A stretch of DNA of 64,000 bases from UBA3478 sp036782715 (GCA_036782715.1 DAIPYN010000001.1:62001-126000), one strand, 5' to 3'. Positions 1 to 8,475 are shown, numbered from the stretch's first letter. Numbers and translations are program-made. Notes: generated by a model from the sequence alone, not told the origin.

Positions 1-69
1 AGTGAGGATCAAAACGGTGATACACAACTAAGAACGAATAATTCTTTTCTGCACGATAATGTAGACTAG
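1..69 (+). CDS. 3' end of an unidentified protein, cut by the window edge
   Basis: A frame is open from base 1 to a TAG at 67-69 and gives 22 polar, Asn/Asp-rich residues, too few to identify a family. It would meet the stop codon of the TonB receptor tail to tail with a 4-nt overlap, the same arrangement as nearly every other convergent pair in the window, and that is the main support. The frame could also be chance. Confidence 0.35.
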   Translation, partial: SEDQNGDTQLRTNNSFLHDNVD

Positions 70-2393
70 AAATCGAAGACGAGCCCTATACTCGGTATAA
101 ACTGCCCTTCACTTCTTGGTAATTCCTTGAGTTGTGAAGGGTTTTTTATTGAACCATCACTGTTTCGTGCTAATCCGTATTCGGGAGGTGTTGGATTGTC
201 AGCCGATAATAAATTCTGAACTTCGATGAAAAGGTTGAAACTGCTTGATGTGAAATTCCATTTTTTATCAATTCGAAGATCGAGTTGAGAGAAGGGATCT
301 AAAAGATAGTTCTCATTACCGAGTAAGTCATAGTCTAGTCGAAGGTCTGGGTAATTGGCTAGACTCAAGGTTTCGTCTATAGGAGCGTAAGGAGTTTTCC
401 CATTATACCTGAACCTCGAACTGATTTCCCAATTTTTATTGAGTTTGTATCCGCCAGTAAAAGAGGCGAGATGACGGCTATCCCAAGTACTTCTTCTATA
501 AATATTCGGGTCTAATCCACTGAATTCACTGAAGAAATAAGTATAAGAAAATAAGCCGTAGAAATTATTACTCAACTTTTGCTGATACAATAATTCTAGG
601 CCATAGCTTCGCCCTTTACCACTACTTTCTACTTCTTCATTTCCCAATACCTCGAAACCGGCTCCTTTGTTGGCTAATGAAATCTCATCAAGAATCGAGA
701 CTGGATAGTTACTGTAGGATTTTAGGAACCCTTCAATAGATAGTAAAGTAGTATTCCCAAAGTACTTCTTGATCCCTGCAGTTAAGTGATCAGATTGTAC
801 ATAATTCAGGTTTTCGTTTACAAAGATTCCGACGCTTTGATAACCCAATTGGGTGTAGGTAGGTATTTTGAAATAACGCCCTACTCCTAAAGTTGCACTC
901 AGATCTTCATTGAAATTATAGGTCAAAGCGGCTCTTGGGGAGATGTGGTCCAATAAATTATTTTTGGTAAAACTATCATCATCGAGGCGAAGCCCAAGTG
1001 TAAACTCCGTTTTCTCACCTAGGTTCCCACTAAGCTGAGTAAATAGACCATATTTAGAAAATTCAATAGCAGAAAAGAACGAATTATTGATTCGCTCAAT
1101 AGTTGTATTATTCTCATAATTCGATCGCTGCAGATTCATCCCATAGGCCCACTTTAGCTTTCCAAGATATCTTACTAGATCAAATCTCAATTTGGTTTCA
1201 GCCTCTAGTGACTCATTGATAAAATAGGCGCCACTCTCGTTTTCTGGATCGGTATACTGGGTAAATGTATTTTGTAACCGGTTGTGAGAAAGGCTAAGTG
1301 TGAATTTTCCTGGTTGAGATTTTAATTTATGTTGCCAACTTATTCCGGCAACATGAGTCCTTTGATCTATAAATGGAGCCTGTTCCAGTTGGGCGGTAGC
1401 TTCCTCGTCAAAGACCTCAGGTGCTTCTACACTGAAATCATCGATTGCCCCGATGCCGATGAGACTAATTGAATTATACTCATCGATGGTGTGATCTATC
1501 TTGTATTGATAATCCCAGTAGTCTGGACGGATAGGTAAACCAATAAGTTCAAACAAGAACTGTAGATAGCTTCTTCTTACCGACCCTATAAACGTGGTTT
1601 TCTCAGAAATTGGCCCGTCAAAGGTTAATGCCGTTTCACTAGCGCTCACCCGAATATTTCTATTCCATCCTTCGCTTGAACCCTTTCGCTGCTCAAATTG
1701 TAGTACACCTGAAAGTGCATTATCGTAGCGCGCATCAAAGGAAGAAGCGGATAAAGTGACGTTTTCTATGAAGGAAACATTAATCATTCCAACCGGTCCT
1801 CCAGCACTTCCTTGTGTACTGAAGTGATTGATATTAGGAATTTCAATGCCATCTAAATAATAAACACTCTCATTGGGTGCTCCACCTCTAATGATCAAAT
1901 CGTTACGAAATCCACCCACCGAAGGTGATACTCCAGGTAGTGTCTGGGCTACTTGCACCACATCGTTGTTTCCGCCCGGATAGGTAGCGAGCTCCACTGC
2001 CGATAGAGTTCTCGTGGAAAGCGGAGATTCTTTAGGTCGAGCTATAAAATTATCTGCCTGTAAGACTACTCCCTCTAGTGTTTCTGCTTTTGGCGAAAGA
2101 CTAAAATTGTATTCGGGATTACCCTTTGACTTTACGATGATATTGAAAAGGGTTTGTGGCTCATATCCCAAAAACCGAACACTTAGATTGTAAGATCCAG
2201 GAGCAACACCACTTATTATATAAATACCATCGATATCGGTTTGTGCACCTAGTGGGGTGTCCACTAAAATGACTTCTGCACCAGCTAGTGGGTAGCCGAA
2301 TTCATCGACCACGGTTCCTCTAATGCTGACTTCTTGTGCGTAAAGCAGGTTAACACCCAAAAAGAGTGCCAATAGGCTGAGTAGGTTTTTCAA
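66..2393 (-). CDS. TonB-dependent outer-membrane receptor with CarboxypepD regulatory domain
   Basis: This 775-residue protein looks like a gated outer-membrane importer energised by TonB. A signal peptide ends near residue 19 (LLYAQ). A carboxypeptidase-regulatory-like beta-sandwich follows at about 21-105, then a plug domain at about 115-230 (LIIRGGAP, YYLDGIEIPN), and a beta-barrel up to the C-terminal Phe (VFDF). The start is TTG at 2391-2393: there is no in-frame ATG between it and an upstream TAA, and a promoter element sits 12 nt upstream. No SusD partner is adjacent, so it is probably not a classical glycan SusCD pair. The substrate is unknown; siderophore, peptide or other ligands are all possible. 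It appears monocistronic. Confidence 0.88.
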   Translation of the reverse strand: MKNLLSLLALFLGVNLLYAQEVSIRGTVVDEFGYPLAGAEVILVDTPLGAQTDIDGIYIISGVAPGSYNLSVRFLGYEPQTLFNIIVKSKGNPEYNFSLSPKAETLEGVVLQADNFIARPKESPLSTRTLSAVELATYPGGNNDVVQVAQTLPGVSPSVGGFRNDLIIRGGAPNESVYYLDGIEIPNINHFSTQGSAGGPVGMINVSFIENVTLSASSFDARYDNALSGVLQFEQRKGSSEGWNRNIRVSASETALTFDGPISEKTTFIGSVRRSYLQFLFELIGLPIRPDYWDYQYKIDHTIDEYNSISLIGIGAIDDFSVEAPEVFDEEATAQLEQAPFIDQRTHVAGISWQHKLKSQPGKFTLSLSHNRLQNTFTQYTDPENESGAYFINESLEAETKLRFDLVRYLGKLKWAYGMNLQRSNYENNTTIERINNSFFSAIEFSKYGLFTQLSGNLGEKTEFTLGLRLDDDSFTKNNLLDHISPRAALTYNFNEDLSATLGVGRYFKIPTYTQLGYQSVGIFVNENLNYVQSDHLTAGIKKYFGNTTLLSIEGFLKSYSNYPVSILDEISLANKGAGFEVLGNEEVESSGKGRSYGLELLYQQKLSNNFYGLFSYTYFFSEFSGLDPNIYRRSTWDSRHLASFTGGYKLNKNWEISSRFRYNGKTPYAPIDETLSLANYPDLRLDYDLLGNENYLLDPFSQLDLRIDKKWNFTSSSFNLFIEVQNLLSADNPTPPEYGLARNSDGSIKNPSQLKELPRSEGQFIPSIGLVFDF

Positions 2394-2405
2394 AGCAATT
2401 TTTTA

Positions 2406-2413
2406 CAAAGATA
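2406..2413 (-). promoter_or_regulatory. -7 promoter element for the TonB receptor
   Basis: The minus strand reads TATCTTTG, an exact TAnnTTTG match to the Bacteroidota -7 element, 12 nt before the TTG start. No clear -33 TTTG is seen. The leader would be about 6-9 nt. Confidence 0.5.
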
Positions 2414-2441
2414 CGATTCAGGTGATTTCGCTAATGCGCAT

Positions 2442-2473
2442 AAAAAAAGGGCTCTAGTGAACCCCTCTTTTTT
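2442..2473 (-). terminator. intrinsic terminator after tRNA-Arg
   Basis: The stem GGGTTC/GAGCCC with loop ACTA is extended by A-T and G-T pairs and followed on the minus strand by seven T. It lies 10 nt beyond the tRNA 3' end. The T-runs are symmetrical, so it could work in both directions. Confidence 0.8.
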
Positions 2474-2482
2474 ATCCTTAAG

Positions 2483-2556
2483 TGACCGCGGGAGGATTCG
2501 AACCCCCAACCCTCAGAGCCGAAATCTGATATTCTATCCAGTTGAACTACGCGGCC
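2483..2556 (-). tRNA. tRNA-Arg (anticodon TCG)
   Basis: A full cloverleaf is visible. The 7-bp acceptor stem GGCCGCG/CGCGGTC has one G-T pair. The anticodon loop TTTCGGC carries TCG, which reads CGA and neighbouring Arg codons, and the T-loop is GGTTCGAATCC. The discriminator is A and no CCA is encoded. The 5' end lies only 6 nt after the yqeY stop codon, so the tRNA is probably processed out of the yqeY transcript. A strong terminator follows. Confidence 0.95.
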
Positions 2557-2562
2557 AATAAT

Positions 2563-3012
2563 TTAGTTGCTTAGATGATCTTTAACCTTTTGGGCGATAA
2601 CTTTTCCTTCAGTTCTACCTGCTGCTCTCGAATTAACTTCTCCAACAACTCGTCCCATATCTTTCATTCCTTCAGCAGAAAGCTCGGTTATGACCGCTTT
2701 AACCAGTTCGTCAAGTTCTGCCTCTGATAAAGGTTCTGGTAAGAATTGCTCGATAACTTTAGCTTGTGCTCGCTCTGGATCAGCAAGGTCTGGTCTACCT
2801 TGTTCGTTATAGAGAGCCGCGCTATCTTTTCTTTGTTTTACCAGTTTTTGTAGTAGCTTAATTTCATCAGTAGAACTCAATTCTTTTGAACCTGCTTCGC
2901 TTTGTTGAAGGAGTATTGCTGACTTTATTGCTCTTAGTGATTCTAAAGCCACAGTGTCTTTTGCTTTCATTGCTGCCTTGAGGGCATCCATTACCTGATT
3001 TTGTAAAGCCAT
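2563..3012 (-). CDS. GatB/YqeY domain-containing protein
   Basis: This 149-residue all-helical protein matches the stand-alone YqeY family, which is related to the tail domain of the GatB subunit of tRNA amidotransferase. Family signatures are KAKDTVALESLRAIKSA near the start, QLKDSA-like KQRKDSAALY in the middle and GRVVGEVNSRAAGRTEGK near the end. Its molecular role is not established; a link to tRNA is inferred from the domain. I chose the ATG at 3010-3012 over a TTG 24 nt upstream because the TTG overlaps the promoter element at 3034-3041. A tRNA-Arg gene follows after 6 nt and probably shares the transcript. Confidence 0.9.
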   Translation of the reverse strand: MALQNQVMDALKAAMKAKDTVALESLRAIKSAILLQQSEAGSKELSSTDEIKLLQKLVKQRKDSAALYNEQGRPDLADPERAQAKVIEQFLPEPLSEAELDELVKAVITELSAEGMKDMGRVVGEVNSRAAGRTEGKVIAQKVKDHLSN

Positions 3013-3033
3013 ATTGGTATCTAAATTGGAAGA

Positions 3034-3041
3034 CAAAAATA
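3034..3041 (-). promoter_or_regulatory. -7 promoter element for yqeY and tRNA-Arg
   Basis: TATTTTTG on the minus strand matches TAnnTTTG, 21 nt before the ATG at 3012. It is the nearest candidate promoter for both yqeY and the tRNA. Confidence 0.45.
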
Positions 3042-3052
3042 ATTAAAATTCG

Positions 3053-4024
3053 CTAAGCCCTTTTCTGGATAGCATCACAAATCTTTAGTCCGTGATCTCT
3101 TGAATTATCGATGAACCAAGCGTTTGTTTTTAATCCCCCGAGCACTACCCCAGCGAGAAATAGGCCTTCAACCTCGGTCTCTAAAGTTTCAGGGTTGTAT
3201 TTCGGAGTTTGCATTGGGTCGCTTTCAAAGGTTACCCCAGCCTGCTTGAGAAAATCGTAGTCAGGTCGATATCCAATCATTAACAGGACGTAATCAACAG
3301 CTAATGTTTTAGTTTCATTCTCCTTAGAAATAAGGAGGTGATTTTCGTGTATTTCTTTGAGATTACTTTGGTAGTGTGCGGTTATAGAACCGTCAGCAAT
3401 TCGATTAATAATTTCTGGCCGTACCCAATATTTCACTCGTTCTCCGATAGCATCTCCTCTGATAATCATCTCAACCTTTGCTCCAGCTCTGTAGCATTGT
3501 AAAGCGGCATCCACTGCTGAGTTGTTGGCACCTACGATAGCAACTCTTTGATTAGCGTAAAAATGAGCGTCATCAAAATAATGACTTGCATGAGCAAGCT
3601 CTTCTCCTGGGATATTTAGTTTATTGCTGTAGTCGAAAAAACCTGTAGCAATCACCAGATTTGAACAGTAGTATGAGCCCTTTGAAGTGGTGATAGAAAA
3701 GTTGCCGTCAGGGGTTTTATGTGTCCTATGAACGCGCTCGAACAATTTAATGTTTAGATTCCTCGACTGTGCAACTGCGCGATAGTATTGAAGTGCTTCA
3801 GATCGAAAGGGTTTTGGTTCTTTACAGATAAAAGGGATGTTGTTGAGTTCTAAATTGTCTGAAGACGAAAAAAACTGCATTCCTTTCGGATAATGATAAA
3901 GTGAATTTACTAGTGTCCCTTTTTCGATAATAGTGTAGGACCACCCTCGACTTTGTGCCTCTAGCGCACAGGCAATCCCTATCGGACCTGCCCCCACGAT
4001 GATTAAATCGTACCTTTTATCCAT
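3053..4024 (-). CDS. YpdA-family putative bacillithiol disulfide reductase-like flavoprotein
   Basis: This 323-residue protein is related to thioredoxin reductase. It has an N-terminal FAD Rossmann motif (GAGPIG, residues 11-16), the family stretch YHYPKGMQFFSSSDNLEL and an NAD(P)H-binding motif near residue 165 (GANNSAVDAAL). It has no CxxC redox motif, which fits YpdA rather than TrxR. In Staphylococcus YpdA a Cys in the first glycine motif (GGGPCG) has been proposed as catalytic; here that position is Ile15, so bacillithiol disulfide reduction is uncertain. Its 5' end overlaps the end of rpe by 8 nt, so the two are co-transcribed. It could instead act on another low-molecular-weight thiol or on electron carriers. 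Confidence 0.75.
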   Translation of the reverse strand: MDKRYDLIIVGAGPIGIACALEAQSRGWSYTIIEKGTLVNSLYHYPKGMQFFSSSDNLELNNIPFICKEPKPFRSEALQYYRAVAQSRNLNIKLFERVHRTHKTPDGNFSITTSKGSYYCSNLVIATGFFDYSNKLNIPGEELAHASHYFDDAHFYANQRVAIVGANNSAVDAALQCYRAGAKVEMIIRGDAIGERVKYWVRPEIINRIADGSITAHYQSNLKEIHENHLLISKENETKTLAVDYVLLMIGYRPDYDFLKQAGVTFESDPMQTPKYNPETLETEVEGLFLAGVVLGGLKTNAWFIDNSRDHGLKICDAIQKRA

Positions 4025-4664
4025 GAAGTGCGGTTATTGCCTCAATAATTGATGGAGTTCGAAAAACTGAACTTCCGGCAACTAAAATATCAGCGCCACA
4101 GCGGCTTAATTTATCAGCATTATCCTTAGTAACTCCGCCGTCAATTTCAATTAGAGTATTTGAGTTGGTCTCATCGATTAACTCTTTGAGAGCGATCACT
4201 TTATCGTAGGTGTTTTCGATAAATGACTGTCCTCCAAAACCTGGATTAACACTCATTACGCAAACAAGATCAATCTCTTTAATAGTATCCCTAAGTAATT
4301 CGATATTGGTATGAGGATTAATAGCGACGCCTGCCTTACAACCCAGTTCCTTGATTCGATGAATGCTCCTATGTAAATGGGTGGATGCTTCTAGATGAAT
4401 AGTAAGGTATTCAGGCCTAAATGCTGCATAGGTACTTAAATATCTGTCTGGATCAACAATCATTAAATGAATGTCAAGTGGCTTGGTTGAAACCTTAGCA
4501 ACTGCTTCAATCACAGGTATGCCAAAGGAGATGTTTGGAACGAATTGACCGTCCATTACATCTAGATGTAATAAGGAAGCTGAACTCTTATTTACCTCTG
4601 AAATCGCCTCGTTGAGTTTTCCAAAATCAGCAGCTAGGAGTGAAGGTGCTATCGAATGTGCCAT
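4017..4664 (-). CDS. rpe: ribulose-phosphate 3-epimerase
   Basis: This 215-residue TIM-barrel enzyme interconverts ribulose-5-phosphate and xylulose-5-phosphate in the pentose phosphate pathway. Diagnostic stretches are IAPSLLAADFG at the N-terminus, HLDVMDGQFVPNISFG (metal and catalytic residues, near 33-48), MSVNPGFGGQSF (phosphate loop, near 138-149) and EIDGGV. The length is normal for the family. The ATG lies about 35 nt after the rpoD terminator hairpin, and the gene overlaps the YpdA-like gene by 8 nt. A near-match promoter (TAATTTTA) lies just upstream at about 4665-4672. Confidence 0.96.
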   Translation of the reverse strand: MAHSIAPSLLAADFGKLNEAISEVNKSSASLLHLDVMDGQFVPNISFGIPVIEAVAKVSTKPLDIHLMIVDPDRYLSTYAAFRPEYLTIHLEASTHLHRSIHRIKELGCKAGVAINPHTNIELLRDTIKEIDLVCVMSVNPGFGGQSFIENTYDKVIALKELIDETNSNTLIEIDGGVTKDNADKLSRCGADILVAGSSVFRTPSIIEAITALHG

Positions 4665-4699
4665 AGGGTAAAATTAGCGAAACGATTAGAATTAAAATA

Positions 4700-4724
4700 G
4701 AAACGCCGGCAAAGCCGGCGTTTC
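4700..4724 (-). terminator. terminator of rpoD
   Basis: A perfect 11-bp inverted repeat (GAAACGCCGGC, loop TTT) is followed on the minus strand by a T-rich stretch. It lies downstream of the rpoD stop codon at 4786 and before rpe. Confidence 0.8.
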
Positions 4725-4785
4725 CATAATCATCAATCAAAAAACGAACAGCCACGAAAACTGTAAGTTTGAGCAAGATAGTAAT

Positions 4786-5649
4786 TTATCCTAAATAAGT
4801 TTTAAGAATTTTACTTCTTGAGGTATGCTTTAATCTTCTGATCGCTTTCTCTTTAATTTGACGAACTCTTTCACGAGTTAGATCAAAGGTCTCACCAATT
4901 TCTTCTAGAGTCATAGAATGCGCACCAGCTAAACCGAAGTATAGTCTAACTACGTCAGCTTCTCTAGGTGTAAGCGTTTCAAGAGCACGCTCAATTTCAG
5001 TTCTCAGTGACTCGTGAAGTAATTCTTTATCAGGGTTCGGTGATTCTCCTGAGCGAAGAACGTCGTATAAGTTAGAATCCTCACCGTCGATGAGAGGAGC
5101 ATCCATCGAAACGTGTCTTCCTGAGTTTTTAAGAGACTGCTTTACATCCTCTACGGTCATATCTAGTTCAGCAGCGATCTCCTCAGCAGATGGCATACGT
5201 TCATGCGCTTGTTCTAGGTGAGCGAATGTTTTATTGATCTTATTAATCGATCCAATTTTATTAAGTGGTAGACGTACGATACGAGATTGCTCTGCTAGGG
5301 CTTGTAAAATAGATTGTCTAATCCACCAAACTGCATAGGAGATAAACTTAAATCCTCTAGTCTCATCAAATCGTTGAGCTGCTTTGATTAATCCTAGGTT
5401 ACCTTCATTAATAAGATCGGGTAGTGTTAATCCTTGGTTTTGGTACTGCTTGGCTACCGATACCACGAATCTTAGGTTAGCCTTGGTTAGTTTTTCTAAA
5501 GCACGTTGATCACCTGCTTTAATTTTCTGAGCTAATTCTACCTCTTCTTCAGCGGTGATCAGATCTACTTTACCAATCTCTTGTAAGTACTTGTCTAAGG
5601 ATGCGGTTTCTCTATTAGTAACCTGCTTTGTAATTTTTAACTGTCTCAT
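4786..5649 (-). CDS. rpoD: primary RNA polymerase sigma factor (RpoD/SigA)
   Basis: This 287-residue group 1 sigma factor has the short form usual in Bacteroidota, with no region 1.1 and no non-conserved insert. Region 1.2 is at about 18-50 and region 2 at about 55-125 (GLTLPDLINEGNLGLIKA, then FISYAVWWIRQSI for -10 recognition and melting). Region 3 follows, and region 4 at about 215-280 contains the helix-turn-helix LTRERVRQIKEKAIRRLK. This factor should recognise the TTTG/TAnnTTTG promoters noted across the window. It appears monocistronic with its own terminator at 4700-4724. No exact TAnnTTTG element is seen upstream. Confidence 0.97.
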   Translation of the reverse strand: MRQLKITKQVTNRETASLDKYLQEIGKVDLITAEEEVELAQKIKAGDQRALEKLTKANLRFVVSVAKQYQNQGLTLPDLINEGNLGLIKAAQRFDETRGFKFISYAVWWIRQSILQALAEQSRIVRLPLNKIGSINKINKTFAHLEQAHERMPSAEEIAAELDMTVEDVKQSLKNSGRHVSMDAPLIDGEDSNLYDVLRSGESPNPDKELLHESLRTEIERALETLTPREADVVRLYFGLAGAHSMTLEEIGETFDLTRERVRQIKEKAIRRLKHTSRSKILKTYLG

Positions 5650-5717
5650 GTGCGTATTGAAATGATGTCGCCTAGTTATACGCAGGAAGTTTCAAAAGGT
5701 TACAATTATTTATAAAA

Positions 5718-5742
5718 AAAGGGGAGTTAAAAACTCCCCTTT
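5718..5742 (-). terminator. terminator of pnp
   Basis: An 11-bp stem (AAAGGGGAGTT, loop TTT) is followed on the minus strand by an uninterrupted T-run. It lies just downstream of the pnp stop codon at 5761. Confidence 0.85.
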
Positions 5743-5760
5743 AAGAATAGCTGGTTTGAA

Positions 5761-8019
5761 TTAGTCTTCAGAGCTTTCTTTTTGATCTCGGTCTGATCGG
5801 TGATTGCGATCTTTAGATCGATTGTCACGGCCATGACGTGAATCTCTAGAACCTCTGTTATCTCTGCGATCGTTTCTTGGAGCTCTTTCTACATAACCTT
5901 CAGGCTTTTCTAAAAGGGCTTTACGTGAAACTTTCTCTTTCTTGGTTCTTGGGTCAAATCCAAAGTATTTTACTTCAAATTCATCACCCATGTTGATAAC
6001 GTCGCTGACATTTTCAGTACGTTCCCAAGCAAGTTCTGATACGTGAAGTAAGACTTCGTTTCCAGGAGCGTCTACATATTCGACTACTGCACCAAATTCG
6101 AGCATCTTGATGACTTTAACCTTATAGGTAGATCCAACCTCAGGCTTGAACATTAATGATTCAATTGAAGCGATTACACTATCAATACCTTCTTGGCTAG
6201 TACCTAGAATTTCAACGACACCTTCTCCGGTTTCATTCTCGTTGATAACGATGGTACAACCGGTACTTTTTTGAAGTTCTTGGATGTTTTTACCACCGCT
6301 TCCGATAAACGCTCCGATAAGATCGCCAGGGATATTAGTAGTAACAATTTTAGGAGCATGCGCCTTAACTTCTGTTTTCGGAGTGTCGATGGTTTCGATG
6401 AGCTTACCAAGAATATGTAGTCTTCCGTCTTTAGCTTGCATTAAAGCTTTGGTAAGAATTTCGTAAGAAAGACCTTTCACCTTAATATCCATTTGACATG
6501 CGGTGATACCATCTGCTGTACCCGTTACTTTGAAGTCCATATCACCAAGGTGGTCTTCGTCACCTAGGATATCTGAAAGTACTGCATACTTGCCACTCTC
6601 GCTATCAGTAATAAGTCCCATTGCGATACCTGAAACTGGCTTTTTGATTTGAACACCAGCATCCATAAGAGCGATTGTTCCCGAACATACCGTAGCCATT
6701 GAAGAAGAACCATTCGATTCTAATACTTCAGATACTACACGAACTGTATAAGGACAGTCTTCAGGGATCATATTCTTTAGTGCTCTTTGAGCGAGGTTCC
6801 CGTGACCGACTTCTCGACGTGAGGTACCTCTAATCGGTCTAGCTTCTCCTGTAGAGAAAGGAGGGAAGTTGTAGTGTAGGTAGAATGTCTCTTCTCCTTC
6901 TAATGAAGGCATATCGATGATATTCGCCTCGCGAGAAGTACCTAGTGTTACGGTAGATAAAACCTGAGTCTCACCACGGGTAAAAATACCTGAACCGTGA
7001 GTCGATGGTAAATAATCAATTTCACACCAGATAGGACGAATTTCGTCAGTCTTTCTACCGTCTAAACGAAGGCCTTCGTCTAAGGTTAGATTACGTACGG
7101 CCTCTTTTTCAACCTTGCTGTAATAGCTGCCGATTAGCTTACCTTTTTCTTCTAATTCTTCTTCAGAAAAACTCGCTTTTACTGCTTCTTTGATTTCAGC
7201 GAATGCGGCACTACGCTCCTTTTTAGAAGATCCAGCTTTCGCAACAGTATAAACTTTGTTGTAAGCTAGTTCATGAATGCTTTGGTAAAGCGCTTCATCT
7301 TTAACAGCTTCTTCAAATTCACGAGTTTCTTTCTTACCTACTTGTTCTACTAAACGATGTTGAGCATCACATTGTACGCGAATAGCTTCGTGAGCGAATT
7401 TAATGGCTTCAACCATTTCTTCTTCGCTGATCTCTTTCATCTCACCCTCAACCATCATTACTGAATCGTAAGAGGCCCCGATGATCATATCGATATCAGA
7501 TTCTTTTAATTGTGCAAGGGAAGGGTTAAGAACAAATTCTCCGTTTACACGTCCGATACGAACCTCTGAAATAGCGGTTTCGAATGGGATATCTGATAAT
7601 TGTAGTGCGGTTGAAGCCGCAAGACCTACCAGTGCATCAGGGGTAATCGATTCGTCGTAGGACATCATCTGAATCATTACCTGAGTCTCTGAGTGGTAGT
7701 CTTTTGGAAATAATGGGCGGAGTACACGGTCAACAATACGCATCGTTAATACTTCACCATCGCTTGGTCTGGCTTCTCTTTTGAAGAAACCACCAGGGTA
7801 TCTACCTGCTGCTGCAAATTTCTCTCTGTAATCCACTGTAAGCGGTAGAAAGTCAACGTCAGCTGCTTGATAATTTGAAACTACTGTACATAGTAACATA
7901 CAGTTTCCTGAGCGTACGACTACTGAGCCATGCGCTTGTTTGGCAAGTTTACCAGTTTCAATACTGATTGTTCTGCCATCACCGAGATCAATGATCTCTT
8001 GAAATGTTTTTGGAATCAT
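5761..8019 (-). CDS. pnp: polyribonucleotide nucleotidyltransferase (PNPase)
   Basis: This 752-residue phosphorolytic 3'-5' exoribonuclease acts in RNA turnover. It has two RNase PH-like core domains (about 1-225 and 325-560) joined by a helical domain, with the second-core active-site region at GDMDFKVTGTADG. A KH domain (GAFIGSGGKNIQ, near 575) and an S1 domain (about 630-700) follow. The last 45 or so residues form a low-complexity tail of Arg, Asp and Asn. I chose the ATG at 8017-8019 (MIPKTFQEIIDLGDG) because it matches family N-termini; an upstream GTG adds 14 unrelated residues. rpsO lies upstream, as in many bacteria, but the rpsO terminator separates the two units. Confidence 0.97.
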   Translation of the reverse strand: MIPKTFQEIIDLGDGRTISIETGKLAKQAHGSVVVRSGNCMLLCTVVSNYQAADVDFLPLTVDYREKFAAAGRYPGGFFKREARPSDGEVLTMRIVDRVLRPLFPKDYHSETQVMIQMMSYDESITPDALVGLAASTALQLSDIPFETAISEVRIGRVNGEFVLNPSLAQLKESDIDMIIGASYDSVMMVEGEMKEISEEEMVEAIKFAHEAIRVQCDAQHRLVEQVGKKETREFEEAVKDEALYQSIHELAYNKVYTVAKAGSSKKERSAAFAEIKEAVKASFSEEELEEKGKLIGSYYSKVEKEAVRNLTLDEGLRLDGRKTDEIRPIWCEIDYLPSTHGSGIFTRGETQVLSTVTLGTSREANIIDMPSLEGEETFYLHYNFPPFSTGEARPIRGTSRREVGHGNLAQRALKNMIPEDCPYTVRVVSEVLESNGSSSMATVCSGTIALMDAGVQIKKPVSGIAMGLITDSESGKYAVLSDILGDEDHLGDMDFKVTGTADGITACQMDIKVKGLSYEILTKALMQAKDGRLHILGKLIETIDTPKTEVKAHAPKIVTTNIPGDLIGAFIGSGGKNIQELQKSTGCTIVINENETGEGVVEILGTSQEGIDSVIASIESLMFKPEVGSTYKVKVIKMLEFGAVVEYVDAPGNEVLLHVSELAWERTENVSDVINMGDEFEVKYFGFDPRTKKEKVSRKALLEKPEGYVERAPRNDRRDNRGSRDSRHGRDNRSKDRNHRSDRDQKESSED

Positions 8020-8027
8020 AAAATTGT

Positions 8028-8041
8028 TAGGATAAATCCTA
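8028..8041 (-). promoter_or_regulatory. small inverted repeat upstream of the pnp start
   Basis: TAGGAT-AA-ATCCTA is a perfect 6-bp repeat with a 2-nt centre, 8 nt before the pnp ATG. PNPase mRNA leaders often form structures that PNPase itself controls, but a 2-nt loop is too tight for a good RNA hairpin. A DNA-binding site is equally possible. Confidence 0.25.
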
Positions 8042-8140
8042 GTGTTTTGTACCTGCGGCACGAGTTAAACAATTGGTCAATGGTTGTGTTGTTGTGAAGT
8101 GTGGTAGACCAATGAAAAACTGAGAAACGACGAGCGTTTC

Positions 8141-8171
8141 AAAAAAAAAGGGCATTCGTTGAAATGCCCTT
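8141..8171 (-). terminator. terminator of rpsO
   Basis: A 9-bp stem (AAGGGCATT/AATGCCCTT, 6-nt loop) is followed on the minus strand by nine T. It lies directly after the rpsO stop codon at 8178. Confidence 0.9.
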
Positions 8172-8177
8172 AAAAGA

Positions 8178-8447
8178 TTATTTACGGATCCCTAGATCTT
8201 TAATAAGCGAACGATACTTCTCGATATCATTAGCTTTTAAATAGTCTAGAAGACTACGACGCTTACCTACTAAGCGAATTAATGAACGCTCGGTATTAAA
8301 ATCTTTGTGATTTTTCTTTAAGTGTTCAGTTAAGTGATTGATTCGGTAAGTGAAAAGAGCAATTTGCCCTTCTGTCGAACCCGTGTTAGTTTCAGAACCT
8401 CCGTATTGATTGAAGATTTCTGCTTTTTTTTCTTGTGATAAATACAT
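8178..8447 (-). CDS. rpsO: 30S ribosomal protein S15
   Basis: This 89-residue protein has full family length and binds the central domain of 16S rRNA. Typical stretches are GSTEGQIALFTYRINHLTEHL and GKRRSLLDYLK (here KRRSLLDYLKANDIEKY). It begins with ATG at 8445-8447. The upstream leader has a promoter element at 8500-8507 and a 9-bp inverted repeat at 8476-8496, which may be an S15 autoregulatory structure. It is transcribed alone and ends at the hairpin at 8148-8171. Confidence 0.98.
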   Translation of the reverse strand: MYLSQEKKAEIFNQYGGSETNTGSTEGQIALFTYRINHLTEHLKKNHKDFNTERSLIRLVGKRRSLLDYLKANDIEKYRSLIKDLGIRK

Positions 8448-8475
8448 GCCAATATTCGTTAATGATTATTATGTA

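Noticed and set aside
3013..3036. TTG start extending yqeY by 8 codons
   Set aside because: The TTG overlaps the TATTTTTG promoter element and the added residues do not resemble the family.
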